Origin: Campylobacteraceae bacterium
GTDB lineage: Bacteria > Campylobacterota > Campylobacteria > Campylobacterales > Sulfurovaceae
NCBI GenBank assembly: GCA_027056615.1
Contig: JALUKJ010000345.1
Location: 1-7,789 of the forward strand
DNA length: 7,789 bases
Direction of reading: 5' to 3'
The notes beneath the pieces are model-generated. The model worked only from the letters and a program-made list of their open reading frames with translations, did not search any database and had not been told where the DNA came from. A program made the position numbers and the translations under genes. Of the stretch, positions 1-6,174 are shown piece by piece (the stretch's first letter is position 1; each line of letters starts with the position of its first letter).

Positions 1-1
1 A

Positions 2-370
2 GCGTATCCATATAGCTCTTACCATTATTTCTTACAAAAAGAGATACCCGAGTGTCTACAAAATTCATGGATAGTACAAAATCATGGAAATGACCATGAG
101 GCTATACAAGTGATGCTCAATAGCAAGTTAGATACTTCTATATTACAAGAACTTAAGAAAGCATCTTCTTTGGTAGAAGCACCCAATGTTGATAAAAAAC
201 CAGATATTGAAAAACTTACAAAAATGCTAACCAATCACAAAGATTTAAAAGAACGCAATAGTAAAATAGTCAAAGCCTATGAGCAAGGCTACTCTCAGCA
301 TATGATTGCTAAAGTATTAGGAATATCACAACCTGCAGTGTATGGTGTGATAAAGAGGAGTAGGGAATGA
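2..370 (+). CDS. REP-associated-type (Y1/HUH) transposase, C-terminal part, 5' end outside window
   Basis: The frame is open from base 2 to the TGA at 368-370 (122 codons), with no start needed inside the window. The first visible residues, YPYSSYHYFL, then NSWIVQNHGND and EAIQVML, match the region after the catalytic HUH/Tyr core in IS200-like (Y1_Tnp) transposases of the REP-associated type. The last 36 residues form a helix-turn-helix, GYSQHMIAKVLGISQPAVYG, of the Hin-recombinase kind often appended to these proteins. The catalytic HUH motif and tyrosine must lie upstream of the window, so activity cannot be judged. A GTG/ATG at 110-115 could start a shorter ORF, but the open upstream frame with family-like sequence argues that this is internal. 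Family known, C-terminal identity inferred from motifs. Confidence 0.8.
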   Translation, partial: AYPYSSYHYFLQKEIPECLQNSWIVQNHGNDHEAIQVMLNSKLDTSILQELKKASSLVEAPNVDKKPDIEKLTKMLTNHKDLKERNSKIVKAYEQGYSQHMIAKVLGISQPAVYGVIKRSRE

Positions 371-382
371 GTTATCATTATC

Positions 383-395
383 ACCTGACCCCTTT
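383..395. other. ACCTGACCCC motif downstream of the transposase (possible element end)
   Basis: Thirteen bases after the transposase stop the sequence reads ACCTGACCCCTTT. I recall a GACCTGACCCC-type string lying beside many REP-associated Y1 transposase genes in other bacteria, where it may be part of the recognised end or residue of the element. Only the motif and its position are seen here. The role is inferred, and there is no second copy in the window. Confidence 0.35.
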
Positions 396-422
396 CCACA
401 TAAAACAGAACAAAGGAAAAAA

Positions 423-821
423 TTGAAACTCCTACTAATCATAACAATTATTACTCTTATAGGTACAACTCTATGGATATATAATAATGAAACATCATAC
501 ACTCCAAATCAGGTTAATAGAGTATATAAGATAGAAGATATTGGTAAAAAATCTACAATTCTTTTACATAAAAGAGAAAGTCAAGGAGATATTTATGGTT
601 TTTTTGTATATATTACTGGAAATATTAATGGAAAAGCAAGAATTTCATTAGTCTATCAAGACTCAAATAAAAATCCACAAAGAAGTGAAGATGTCTCAGG
701 AGAAGTAGATATAAAGTGGGGTGGTGATTGGTATGCTGATAAGTTGAAAATAGAGTATGAACCATTGTCTGACATTACAAATGGGTCATTGTCTTTGGAG
801 TATGGTTTTGATGCGATGTAG
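423..821 (+). CDS. small membrane-anchored beta-rich protein, unrecognised
   Basis: This 132-residue protein starts at TTG, preceded by AAAGGAAAAA (AGG about 7 bases upstream). Residues 1-20 are a hydrophobic stretch with a single Lys near the start (KLLLIITIITLIGTTLW), so it is a signal anchor or uncleaved signal peptide. No lipobox cysteine is present. The rest (about 30-132) alternates polar and hydrophobic residues and should be mostly beta strand in the periplasm. It contains GFFVYITGNINGKARISLVY, a GGDWYADKLKIEY segment and a C-terminal SLSLEYGF. I do not recognise a named family, although similar GDWY...L.I.YEP...GSL.I.Y endings occur in small hypothetical proteins. It sits between the transposase and another small anchored protein, suggesting accessory cargo. 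No function is assigned. Confidence 0.65.
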   Translation: MKLLLIITIITLIGTTLWIYNNETSYTPNQVNRVYKIEDIGKKSTILLHKRESQGDIYGFFVYITGNINGKARISLVYQDSNKNPQRSEDVSGEVDIKWGGDWYADKLKIEYEPLSDITNGSLSLEYGFDAM

Positions 822-879
822 TGAATAGTGATATATCTTTACTGATAGACATCTTGCAAAACGAGGATAAGGTTGGAGA

Positions 880-1281
880 GTGATAAAAAATATATTTATG
901 GTTATAGTCTCTTTGGTTATTGCTTATAGCTTATGGCTATTTTATACAGAAGATAATGGAATGGTTAAAGGTATCTTAAAATTAGACTCTTTACCAAATA
1001 GTGTATCAAATATAGAGTGTGAATCTTGGGCTATAACCGATGTCATGACAACTTGTAGTTTTACCATAGGCCCTTTAGAGTTTAACAAGCTTTTAACTGG
1101 TTGGAGTTTTAAAGAAGAAAATGGAGTTGGTTCTGCTTATAAATATTCTAAGTTGGGTAAAGATTTTTTGATAGATAAAGCTTATGTTGCTTATCCTAAA
1201 GAGTTTAAACATGGTGGAAGTGTAAGTGTAGTTGTTGATAAGAGCAGAAAGTTTGTTATGGCTGAGCTTTATATAGAGTAG
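880..1281 (+). CDS. small membrane-anchored protein, unrecognised
   Basis: This 133-residue protein uses a GTG start. The likely ribosome binding site is the CGAGGA at 862-867, which is somewhat far away. GGAG at 875-878 is too close to this GTG and also poorly placed for the in-frame ATG at 898, so the start is uncertain. Residues 3-22 form one hydrophobic helix (IFMVIVSLVIAYSLWLF), predicting an inner-membrane anchor with the remainder outside. The soluble part has two cysteines (C47 in NIECESW and C59 in TTCSF) that could form a disulfide, and the segment FNKLLTGWSF. I recognise no family. Size and topology parallel the gene 58 bases upstream, but I see no clear sequence similarity between the two. 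They may be co-transcribed. Confidence 0.65.
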   Translation: MIKNIFMVIVSLVIAYSLWLFYTEDNGMVKGILKLDSLPNSVSNIECESWAITDVMTTCSFTIGPLEFNKLLTGWSFKEENGVGSAYKYSKLGKDFLIDKAYVAYPKEFKHGGSVSVVVDKSRKFVMAELYIE

Positions 1282-1317
1282 GAGGTGTAATATCCAAAAT
1301 CTATTACTCCTTTCTTG
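1281..1317 (+). terminator. possible terminator after the second small gene
   Basis: GGAG (1281-1284) and TAATA (1288-1292) can pair with TATTA (1302-1306) and CTCC (1307-1310). This leaves a three-base bulge and a nine-base loop, and TTTCTTGTT follows. The T-rich tail and its position just after the stop of the + strand gene suit an intrinsic terminator. The bulge and low G+C make it weak. Confidence 0.4.
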
Positions 1318-1332
1318 TTAATCATGATAGGA

Positions 1333-1356
1333 AGAGAGAGAAATTAACCTCTCTCT
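1333..1356. terminator. AGAGAGAG/CTCTCTCT hairpin between convergent genes
   Basis: Eight-base arms (1333-1340 and 1349-1356) flank an eight-base loop that contains the stop codon of the - strand FTR/rhodanese gene. The location between converging transcripts suits a bidirectional stop. Neither side has a strong T-run, and part of the arm is coding sequence, so this is tentative. Confidence 0.3.
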
Positions 1357-2081
1357 GTCTCTCCTGCATAACTCATTGTTCCATATTGAAGATTTCCAAC
1401 TTGTTTAAATCCAAGTGATTTCATAGCATGTTGAACTTGATAGCTTCGGCTTCCTGATAGACAATATACAATGATTGGTTCATCTTTTTTATCGTTAAAC
1501 TTTTCAATCTCAGCATAGAAACGTGACGTAGGTACAATGGCATCTGTTCCTACAATATGACTCATCTTGTACTCCATCATCTCACGTACATCTATTAGTG
1601 TAAAGTCTACCATCTTTAACTCTCTTGCTTCAAGAAGTGATTCAAGCTCATCACTATCTAACTGCTCTTTTTGTAAAAGTGTTATAGCTTCATCTTTAGA
1701 TAACCCTCTTGAATGAGTATGTACAACCTCTTCAATTATCTCACTTTTTCTTTGAGCCTCTGCAAATTCTGGAGTACAGAAGATACCACAGTGACAAGTA
1801 CCATCTTGGGGAATCTCTTTTTCTATGGCAGGTTTACAAGGACAGATTCGGTTATCTGCTTTTTTTTGCTCCTCTTTTGTCTCTCCAATAACCATAAAAC
1901 ATGGACAAAATCGTTTACCATACATGAGCTTATTTCTAGCAAGACCCATAGCAACACCCTCGTTTACATCTTCATTTGGATTTTGTACCCAACCAAAACT
2001 TTTGTTTACTTTGTTAACAAATTTCCATGTTTTTTCAAATTCATCTTTAAACTCTTGTGAGTTCATATCAACTGTTTTCAT
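1344..2081 (-). CDS. ferredoxin-thioredoxin reductase catalytic (beta-like) domain fused to rhodanese
   Basis: This 245-residue cytoplasmic protein has two domains. Residues about 10-110 carry the FTR-beta signature: CPC at 59-61, CPC at 80-82 and CHC at 96-98. By analogy with plant FTR, C59, C80, C82 and C96 would hold a [4Fe-4S] cluster and C61/C98 would form the redox-active disulfide. Spacings are X18 and X13, against X16 and X8 in the plant enzyme. An extra C102 follows. After a charged linker (about 110-155), residues 158-240 form a rhodanese domain with LIDVRE (162-167) and the active loop C207-LSGSR-S. A joint role in electron transfer to thiols or persulfide handling is inferred, and the partner is unknown. 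The ATG start has AAGGA six bases upstream. The gene stands alone, 121 bases downstream of the SH3 gene on the same strand. Confidence 0.88.
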   Translation of the reverse strand: MKTVDMNSQEFKDEFEKTWKFVNKVNKSFGWVQNPNEDVNEGVAMGLARNKLMYGKRFCPCFMVIGETKEEQKKADNRICPCKPAIEKEIPQDGTCHCGIFCTPEFAEAQRKSEIIEEVVHTHSRGLSKDEAITLLQKEQLDSDELESLLEARELKMVDFTLIDVREMMEYKMSHIVGTDAIVPTSRFYAEIEKFNDKKDEPIIVYCLSGSRSYQVQHAMKSLGFKQVGNLQYGTMSYAGETERG

Positions 2082-2202
2082 GTTTATCCTTATCTTATTG
2101 TATAATTAAATAGAGTTTACAATAATATTACTAATGAATGCTATGGTTAATATCTAAAATAATATCTTTAACTAAGATGTTTATCTCTTGTAACATATTT
2201 TT

Positions 2203-2778
2203 TTATTTACTAATAGTCTCTTTCTGAATATAGTATGAGTGTACCCAGCCAATAATATCTTTATATTTAATGTGACACCACTTTGTTCCTTCATCATTGT
2301 TTTTACAATGTGTTACTATAATATGTTTAGTATTAGGAAATAGTTCACCAACAACTCTATATCCCTTTCCTGCTCCTGTTCTTACATTAAGTGTTTCAGT
2401 GGAAGGTAAATTCTTAACACCATAATATATTGGATGTATTCCATTTTTTTTTGCCACAAAAAAGCTATAAGCACCATATAGTGCAAAGATAAAAATAATA
2501 CCAAAAAGAAAATATTTTACTTTTAAAAGTTTTTCTTTAAATAGTGGTATAAGATTACTCTCTTTTTCTTCTAGCTCTTTTATATGATGTATTATCTTGT
2601 TTTTAGGATTTTTTTTCGCTTTAACTGAAGCATTTACCTCATCTTTGAAAGAGGAGATGTTTTGATAAAAAGCTTTATGCTTTTTCATAAGTTCCTTATC
2701 TTTATACAGCTGTTCTAAGAGACTTTTTATACACGATACCCCAATGGCATAGGCAATGTTACTCCCCTCTATGGACAA
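2203..2778 (-). CDS. membrane protein with periplasmic SH3b domain (start uncertain)
   Basis: The open frame gives 191 residues if read from the TTG at 2778. Residues about 18-88 are Lys/Glu-rich, probably helical and cytoplasmic. Residues 89-108 (YFLFGIIFIFALYGAYSFFV) are a transmembrane helix. Residues 128-185 are a bacterial SH3 (SH3_3) domain with LNVRTGAGKGYRVVGEL, then W167 and the closing GWVHSYYI. C158 and C168 in this domain could form a disulfide. Such domains usually bind cell-wall or other periplasmic ligands, but the exact role is unknown. The TTG has no good ribosome binding site of its own. A strong AAGGAG serves an ATG at 2791 in another frame, so the gene may be frameshifted near its start. 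It could also be translated weakly from the TTG. Confidence 0.75.
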   Translation of the reverse strand: MSIEGSNIAYAIGVSCIKSLLEQLYKDKELMKKHKAFYQNISSFKDEVNASVKAKKNPKNKIIHHIKELEEKESNLIPLFKEKLLKVKYFLFGIIFIFALYGAYSFFVAKKNGIHPIYYGVKNLPSTETLNVRTGAGKGYRVVGELFPNTKHIIVTHCKNNDEGTKWCHIKYKDIIGWVHSYYIQKETISK

Positions 2779-2788
2779 TTTTATTTAA

Positions 2789-2818
2789 CATGATAAACTC
2801 CTTTATAATTCTATTATA
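2789..2818 (-). promoter_or_regulatory. -10 box, strong RBS and out-of-frame ATG for the SH3 gene
   Basis: Read on the - strand, a TATAAT (2818-2813) is followed by AAGGAG (2803-2798), six bases, and ATG (2791-2789). This is the normal layout for a short-leader transcript. The ATG opens only MLNKIVHRGE and stops at 2761-2759. The SH3-protein frame is one base off. Loss of one base in the AAAA or GGGG runs between 2762 and 2782 would join the ATG to the long frame. Confidence 0.6.
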
Positions 2819-2993
2819 CATTTTTATAAAAAAAATATTTAATTTATAAAATAATTTTAGATTAATTATTCTATTTGGATATAAAGAAACAAAGCCATAA
2901 CAAAGTTAAATAAAATCAAATACCTAATCTAATTATTGTTATTCTTTATGGCTAATATTGATATAATCCATTAAAATAATAGGAGATAAATAG
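2819..2993. promoter_or_regulatory. AT-rich divergent intergenic region with -10 box for the ABM/aldolase operon
   Basis: No gene is visible here. On the + strand a perfect TATAAT lies at 2962-2967, placing a start site near 2974 and a leader of about 20 bases. AGGAGA then sits about seven bases before the ATG at 2994. There is no convincing -35 at normal spacing (TTGTTA at 2936-2941 is 20 bases away), which is common for Campylobacterota sigma70 promoters. An eight-base inverted repeat, AGCCATAA (2893-2900) and TTATGGCT (2946-2953), lies just upstream and could be a regulator site. Confidence 0.5.
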
Positions 2994-3287
2994 ATGACAA
3001 TAACAAAACGTGTAACCTTTATAGCAAAAGATGATAAAACAAGTATAGCGAAGATGAAAGAGTTATTAACTGCAATGGTAAAACCTAGTAAGGCTGAAAA
3101 AGGGGTTATTTTTTATGAGATTTTTCAATATGAGAATAACCCTAGAAAGTTTATGGCTTATGAGTCTTGGGAGAGTGAAGAGGCTTTAGATGGGCATAAG
3201 ACTTCTGCACACTATGCTGTCTATAAATCAAGCTACGAGCCATATTGTGAGCATAAGTATAGTGATGAGTTAGAGGTACTTGGATAG
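2994..3287 (+). CDS. ABM-fold protein (LsrG / putative quinol monooxygenase-like)
   Basis: This 97-residue soluble protein belongs to the antibiotic-biosynthesis-monooxygenase (ABM) ferredoxin-like fold. Visible family features are the strand pair GVIFYEIFQYENNP (37-50), FMAYESWES (53-61), and the EALDGHKTSAHY segment (63-74), whose His residues line the ligand pocket in this family. The length matches E. coli LsrG (about 96 residues), which isomerises phospho-AI-2. It also matches YgiN-type quinol monooxygenases. Residue identity to LsrG as I recall it is modest, so the LsrG role rests on the downstream lsrK. It starts at ATG with AGGAGA and is the first gene of the operon. Its TAG directly abuts the aldolase ATG, implying coupled translation. 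Confidence 0.8.
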   Translation: MTITKRVTFIAKDDKTSIAKMKELLTAMVKPSKAEKGVIFYEIFQYENNPRKFMAYESWESEEALDGHKTSAHYAVYKSSYEPYCEHKYSDELEVLG

Positions 3288-4460
3288 ATGGAAAATCTAT
3301 GGAGTGATAAAGAGGCAAGTGCATATAAAAGCGACTTAGAACTGCGTGTATACTCCTCAAATCTACTTGGTCAAAGTGATGAATTGGTTCTTCATGGTGG
3401 AGGGAATACCTCTGTTAAAAGTTTGGTAGATGGTGAAGAGATACTTTATGTTAAAGGTTCTGGGTGGGATTTGGTCTATATAAAAGCTGAGGGCTTTTCT
3501 CCTGTAAAGATGTCAACGCTTTTAGAGATGGCAAAGCTTGAAGAGTTGAGCGATACCGATATGGTCGCAGGGCAAAAAGAAGCGATGATTGATAGTTCTG
3601 CACCTAATCCCTCAGTTGAGGCGATTTTACATGCAATTATTCCTTTTAAAGTAGTTGACCATACCCATGCTGATGCTGTGGTGACTATCTCGAACTCTAT
3701 TAACGGTCGAGAGCATATTGAAAAACTCTATCCTAATTTTTTGATTGTTCCTTATATTATGCCTGGGTTTGTTTTGGCTCATGAGATATATAAGATGACG
3801 CGTAATCTTGATTGGGAGGCTTGTGAGGGGATTATTTTACTTAATCATGGCATTTTTACTTTTGATGATGATGCTAAAAAGTCTTATGATAAGATGATAG
3901 AGGCTGTTTCTTTAGCAGAAGATTTTTTATGTATTAATGCAGATTTGATATTCGATGAAATCGAACCTACAGGGTTTGATATGCAAAAGTTTAAGCATAA
4001 GATAAAAGATATTAAAGGGCATAAGGTGGTTTTAAAGCTAAACCAAACTCAACTTGCTCTAAACTATGCTTCTAATCCTTATTTAGAAGAGTTTGCTACA
4101 CGTGGTGTTTTAACTCCTGAACATATTCTTCGGACTAAACATCAACCACTAATTATTGATGATAATAATATTGATGAAAAATTAGAGGAGTTTGTAGAGG
4201 GTTATAAAGAGTATTTTGAAACTTTTGCAAATTCTGATATGATTATGCTCAATCCTGCTCCTAATTATGCTGTAGTTCATGGGTTTGGGGTTATCTCTAT
4301 TGGGAAAAATGAGAAAGAAGCAAATATTATTAATGATATTGTTGAGCATACTATGTTAGCTGTTATGAGAGCTGATAGATTTGGTGGATATGAGAGTATA
4401 TCTCTTAAAGACTCTTTTGATATGGAGTATTGGGAACTAGAACAGGCGAAATTGAAATAA
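3288..4460 (+). CDS. class II aldolase/adducin-family protein, long form without SDR domain
   Basis: This 390-residue protein has the class II (zinc) aldolase domain at about 12-225. HGGGNTSVK at 36-44 binds phosphate. E111 in PSVEAILHA is the probable catalytic acid. The metal ligands should be H125 and H127 (HTHAD) plus H187 (LLNHG). Residues about 240-390 (TPEHILRTKHQPLII, NPAPNYAVVHGFGV, SFDMEYWELEQAKLK) match the segment that, in RhaD/YuxG-type bifunctional aldolase/dehydrogenases, leads into a C-terminal SDR domain. Here the protein stops exactly there. The expected reaction is retro-aldol cleavage of a ketose phosphate, and the substrate is unknown. Its position between an LsrG-like protein and LsrK suggests a C5 sugar phosphate related to AI-2. 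The ATG follows the previous stop with no gap, and GAGG lies 11 bases upstream. Confidence 0.87.
   Translation: MENLWSDKEASAYKSDLELRVYSSNLLGQSDELVLHGGGNTSVKSLVDGEEILYVKGSGWDLVYIKAEGFSPVKMSTLLEMAKLEELSDTDMVAGQKEAMIDSSAPNPSVEAILHAIIPFKVVDHTHADAVVTISNSINGREHIEKLYPNFLIVPYIMPGFVLAHEIYKMTRNLDWEACEGIILLNHGIFTFDDDAKKSYDKMIEAVSLAEDFLCINADLIFDEIEPTGFDMQKFKHKIKDIKGHKVVLKLNQTQLALNYASNPYLEEFATRGVLTPEHILRTKHQPLIIDDNNIDEKLEEFVEGYKEYFETFANSDMIMLNPAPNYAVVHGFGVISIGKNEKEANIINDIVEHTMLAVMRADRFGGYESISLKDSFDMEYWELEQAKLK
3951..3965. promoter_or_regulatory. intragenic operator-like palindrome
   Basis: TTCGATGAAATCGAA has six-base arms with a three-base centre. It differs from the core of the intergenic palindrome before lsrK (TTCGATTTAATCGAA) only in that centre. 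It lies inside the aldolase gene, 569 bases upstream of the other. It may be an auxiliary operator or a coincidence of the codons for FDEIE. Confidence 0.35.
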
Positions 4461-4519
4461 AAATCATGTTGGCTTTCCCAATGTCGATGAATAAAAAAAT
4501 GAATGTTCCGAAACTGTAG

Positions 4520-4536
4520 GTTCGATTTAATCGAAC
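4520..4536. promoter_or_regulatory. candidate DeoR/GlpR-type operator upstream of lsrK
   Basis: GTTCGATT-T-AATCGAAC is a perfect inverted repeat with eight-base arms and a one-base centre. It resembles the TGTTCGATAACGAACA-type sites of DeoR-family sugar-phosphate repressors such as GlpR. It lies in the 160-base gap between the aldolase and the kinase, 85 bases before the kinase ATG. An outer ATGTTC (4503-4508) also mirrors GAACAT (4533-4538). No regulator gene is in the window, so the binding family is inferred. Confidence 0.6.
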
Positions 4537-4594
4537 ATCAAAACCAAATATGAAAAACAAAATGATATTTATAAAAATTAAATTTTCATATTGT

Positions 4595-4601
4595 GTTCGA
4601 T
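4595..4601 (+). promoter_or_regulatory. downstream operator half-site before lsrK
   Basis: GTTCGAT recurs in the same orientation exactly 75 bases after the left arm of the main palindrome, about seven helical turns away and 19 bases before the kinase ATG. It overlaps the expected promoter/leader region, so bound repressor could block initiation. Half-site only. Confidence 0.4.
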
Positions 4602-4620
4602 AAATTAAAAAGGAAAGATA

Positions 4621-6174
4621 ATGCAATACCTAATGGCAATAGACGCAGGAACAGGTTCGGTTCGTGCTGTGATTTTTGATGATGAGGGAAACCAAATATC
4701 AGTGGCAAGTAGAGAGTGGACACACCTTGAGGTGGAGGGTGTACCTAACTCCATGAGCTTTGATACAGAGAAAAATTGGGAACTAACTAAAGAGTGTATT
4801 AAAGAGTCTTTAGCTTTAGCTGGACTATTTCCTGAACATATTGTGGCTCTCTCTGCTACCTCTATGCGTGAGGGGATTGTACTTTATGACAAAGAGGGAA
4901 AAGAGCTGTGGGCTGTTGCCAATGTGGATGCTCGTGCTTCTGATGAGGTAAAGTATCTTAAAGAGCATTTTGAAGGAGTAGAAGAGGAGTTTTATGCACT
5001 CTCTGGACAGACTTTTGCTTTAGGTGCATTACCTCGTTTGTTGTGGCTTAAAAATCATGAACCTGAACTATATGAGAAAGTAACTTCTATCTCTATGATT
5101 AGTGATTGGGTTTTAGCTAAACTATCAGGAGTTATTGCTACTGACCCAAGCAATGGGGGAACTACAGGAATTTTTTCACTTAAAGAGCGTAAATGGGTCA
5201 AAGAGATGGCACTAGGGGTTGGGTTAAAAGGTGATATTTTTCCTCCTGTCTATGAGACTGGAACAGTTATTGGTAATGTTGTTAATGAAGAGTCTGGACT
5301 ATCTAGTTCTACTAAAGTAGTAATGGGTGGTGGTGATGTTCAGTTAGGTAGTGCTGGTTTAGGAGTAACTGAGTTTGGACAAGTTGCCATTTTAGGTGGC
5401 TCTTTTTGGCAACAGATAGTTAATATTAACTCTTATACAGAACCTCCAAAAGATATATCTATGCGAATTAATCATCATGTAATTAATGGTCTTTCACAAG
5501 CAGAGGGTATTACTTTCTTTTCAGGTTTAATCATGCGTTGGTTTAGAGATGCTTTTTGTGATATAGAGAAGCTAGAAGCAAAAGAGAGAGGTGTAGATAC
5601 ATATAGAATTTTAGAAGAGAAAGCAAAAAATGTTCCAGTTGGCTCTTATGGGATTATGCCTATCTTCTCTGATGTTATGAATTACGGTAAATGGTATCAT
5701 GCAAGTCCAAGTTTTATTAATCTCTCCATTGACCCAACTATTTGTAATAAAGCTTCAATGTTTAGAGCATTAGAAGAGAATGCTTGTATGGTCTCGGCAA
5801 TTAATCTAAAAAAGATAGAGGAGTTCACTAATATTAAAGTAAAAGAGATAGTCTTTGCAGGAGGAGCTAGTAAAGGTGAGTTATGGTGTCAAATCTTATC
5901 TGATGTTACAGGATGCAAAGTCAAAATTCCAAAAGTAACAGAAGCTACAGCTCTAGGGGCTATTATGTCAGCAGGAGTTGGAGTAGGTATTTATGATTCT
6001 ATCTCTAGTGCTTCTAAAAAGTTAGTGCATTGGGATAGAGAGTATTATCCAAATAAAGATAATTATAGAATCTATCAAAACTTACAAAAAAAGTGGCAAG
6101 AGGTTTATAAGACTCAATTAGAATTAGTAGACAAAGGCTTAACACAGAGTATGTGGAAAGCCCCAGGGGTTTAG
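4621..6174 (+). CDS. lsrK: autoinducer-2 kinase LsrK (FGGY family)
   Basis: This 517-residue cytoplasmic FGGY kinase would phosphorylate the open form of AI-2 (DPD) at C5 using ATP, trapping it in the cell. Segments closely match E. coli LsrK as I recall it. These are AIDAGTGSVRAVIFD (6-20), SMREGIVLYD (81-90), NVDARA (101-106), MISDWVL (159-165), DPSNGGTTG (175-183) and GGGDVQLG (236-243, with D239 the likely catalytic base). Others are MRWFRDAFC (305-313), YGIMPIFSD (343-351), FINLSIDP (365-372), the ATP-site VFAGGASKGELW (411-422) and the terminal GLTQSMWKAPG (506-516). The E. coli protein is slightly longer only at its N-terminus. AAGGAAAG precedes the ATG. The gene follows the aldolase after a 160-base operator-containing gap and abuts the FAH remnant. 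No Lsr transporter or LsrR is visible. Confidence 0.92.
   Translation: MQYLMAIDAGTGSVRAVIFDDEGNQISVASREWTHLEVEGVPNSMSFDTEKNWELTKECIKESLALAGLFPEHIVALSATSMREGIVLYDKEGKELWAVANVDARASDEVKYLKEHFEGVEEEFYALSGQTFALGALPRLLWLKNHEPELYEKVTSISMISDWVLAKLSGVIATDPSNGGTTGIFSLKERKWVKEMALGVGLKGDIFPPVYETGTVIGNVVNEESGLSSSTKVVMGGGDVQLGSAGLGVTEFGQVAILGGSFWQQIVNINSYTEPPKDISMRINHHVINGLSQAEGITFFSGLIMRWFRDAFCDIEKLEAKERGVDTYRILEEKAKNVPVGSYGIMPIFSDVMNYGKWYHASPSFINLSIDPTICNKASMFRALEENACMVSAINLKKIEEFTNIKVKEIVFAGGASKGELWCQILSDVTGCKVKIPKVTEATALGAIMSAGVGVGIYDSISSASKKLVHWDREYYPNKDNYRIYQNLQKKWQEVYKTQLELVDKGLTQSMWKAPGV

Noticed and set aside
371..384. GATAATGATAAC on the - strand, resembling two Fur hexamers
   Set aside because: It has no inverted third hexamer, is not palindromic like the 6462 site, and has no gene start placed to use it.
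1709..2109. Several + strand ORFs of 60-115 residues
   Set aside because: They lie antisense to the clear FTR/rhodanese gene, lack ribosome binding sites and have low-complexity Phe/Leu/Ser-rich translations.
2161..2181. ATCTT/AAGAT hairpin downstream of the SH3 gene as terminator
   Set aside because: A five-base A/T-rich stem in AT-rich sequence is expected by chance and has no strong T-run.
2759..2791. Ten-codon ORF MLNKIVHRGE as a regulatory leader peptide
   Set aside because: No attenuator hairpins or codon bias are seen. A frameshift in the SH3 gene explains the strong start signals more simply.
3151..3360. - strand ORF of 69 residues
   Set aside because: Antisense to the ABM and aldolase genes, with no family features.
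4405..4626. - strand ORF of 73 residues across the aldolase/lsrK gap
   Set aside because: Overlaps the aldolase end and the operator region. The composition reflects AT-rich spacer and no protein family is recognisable.
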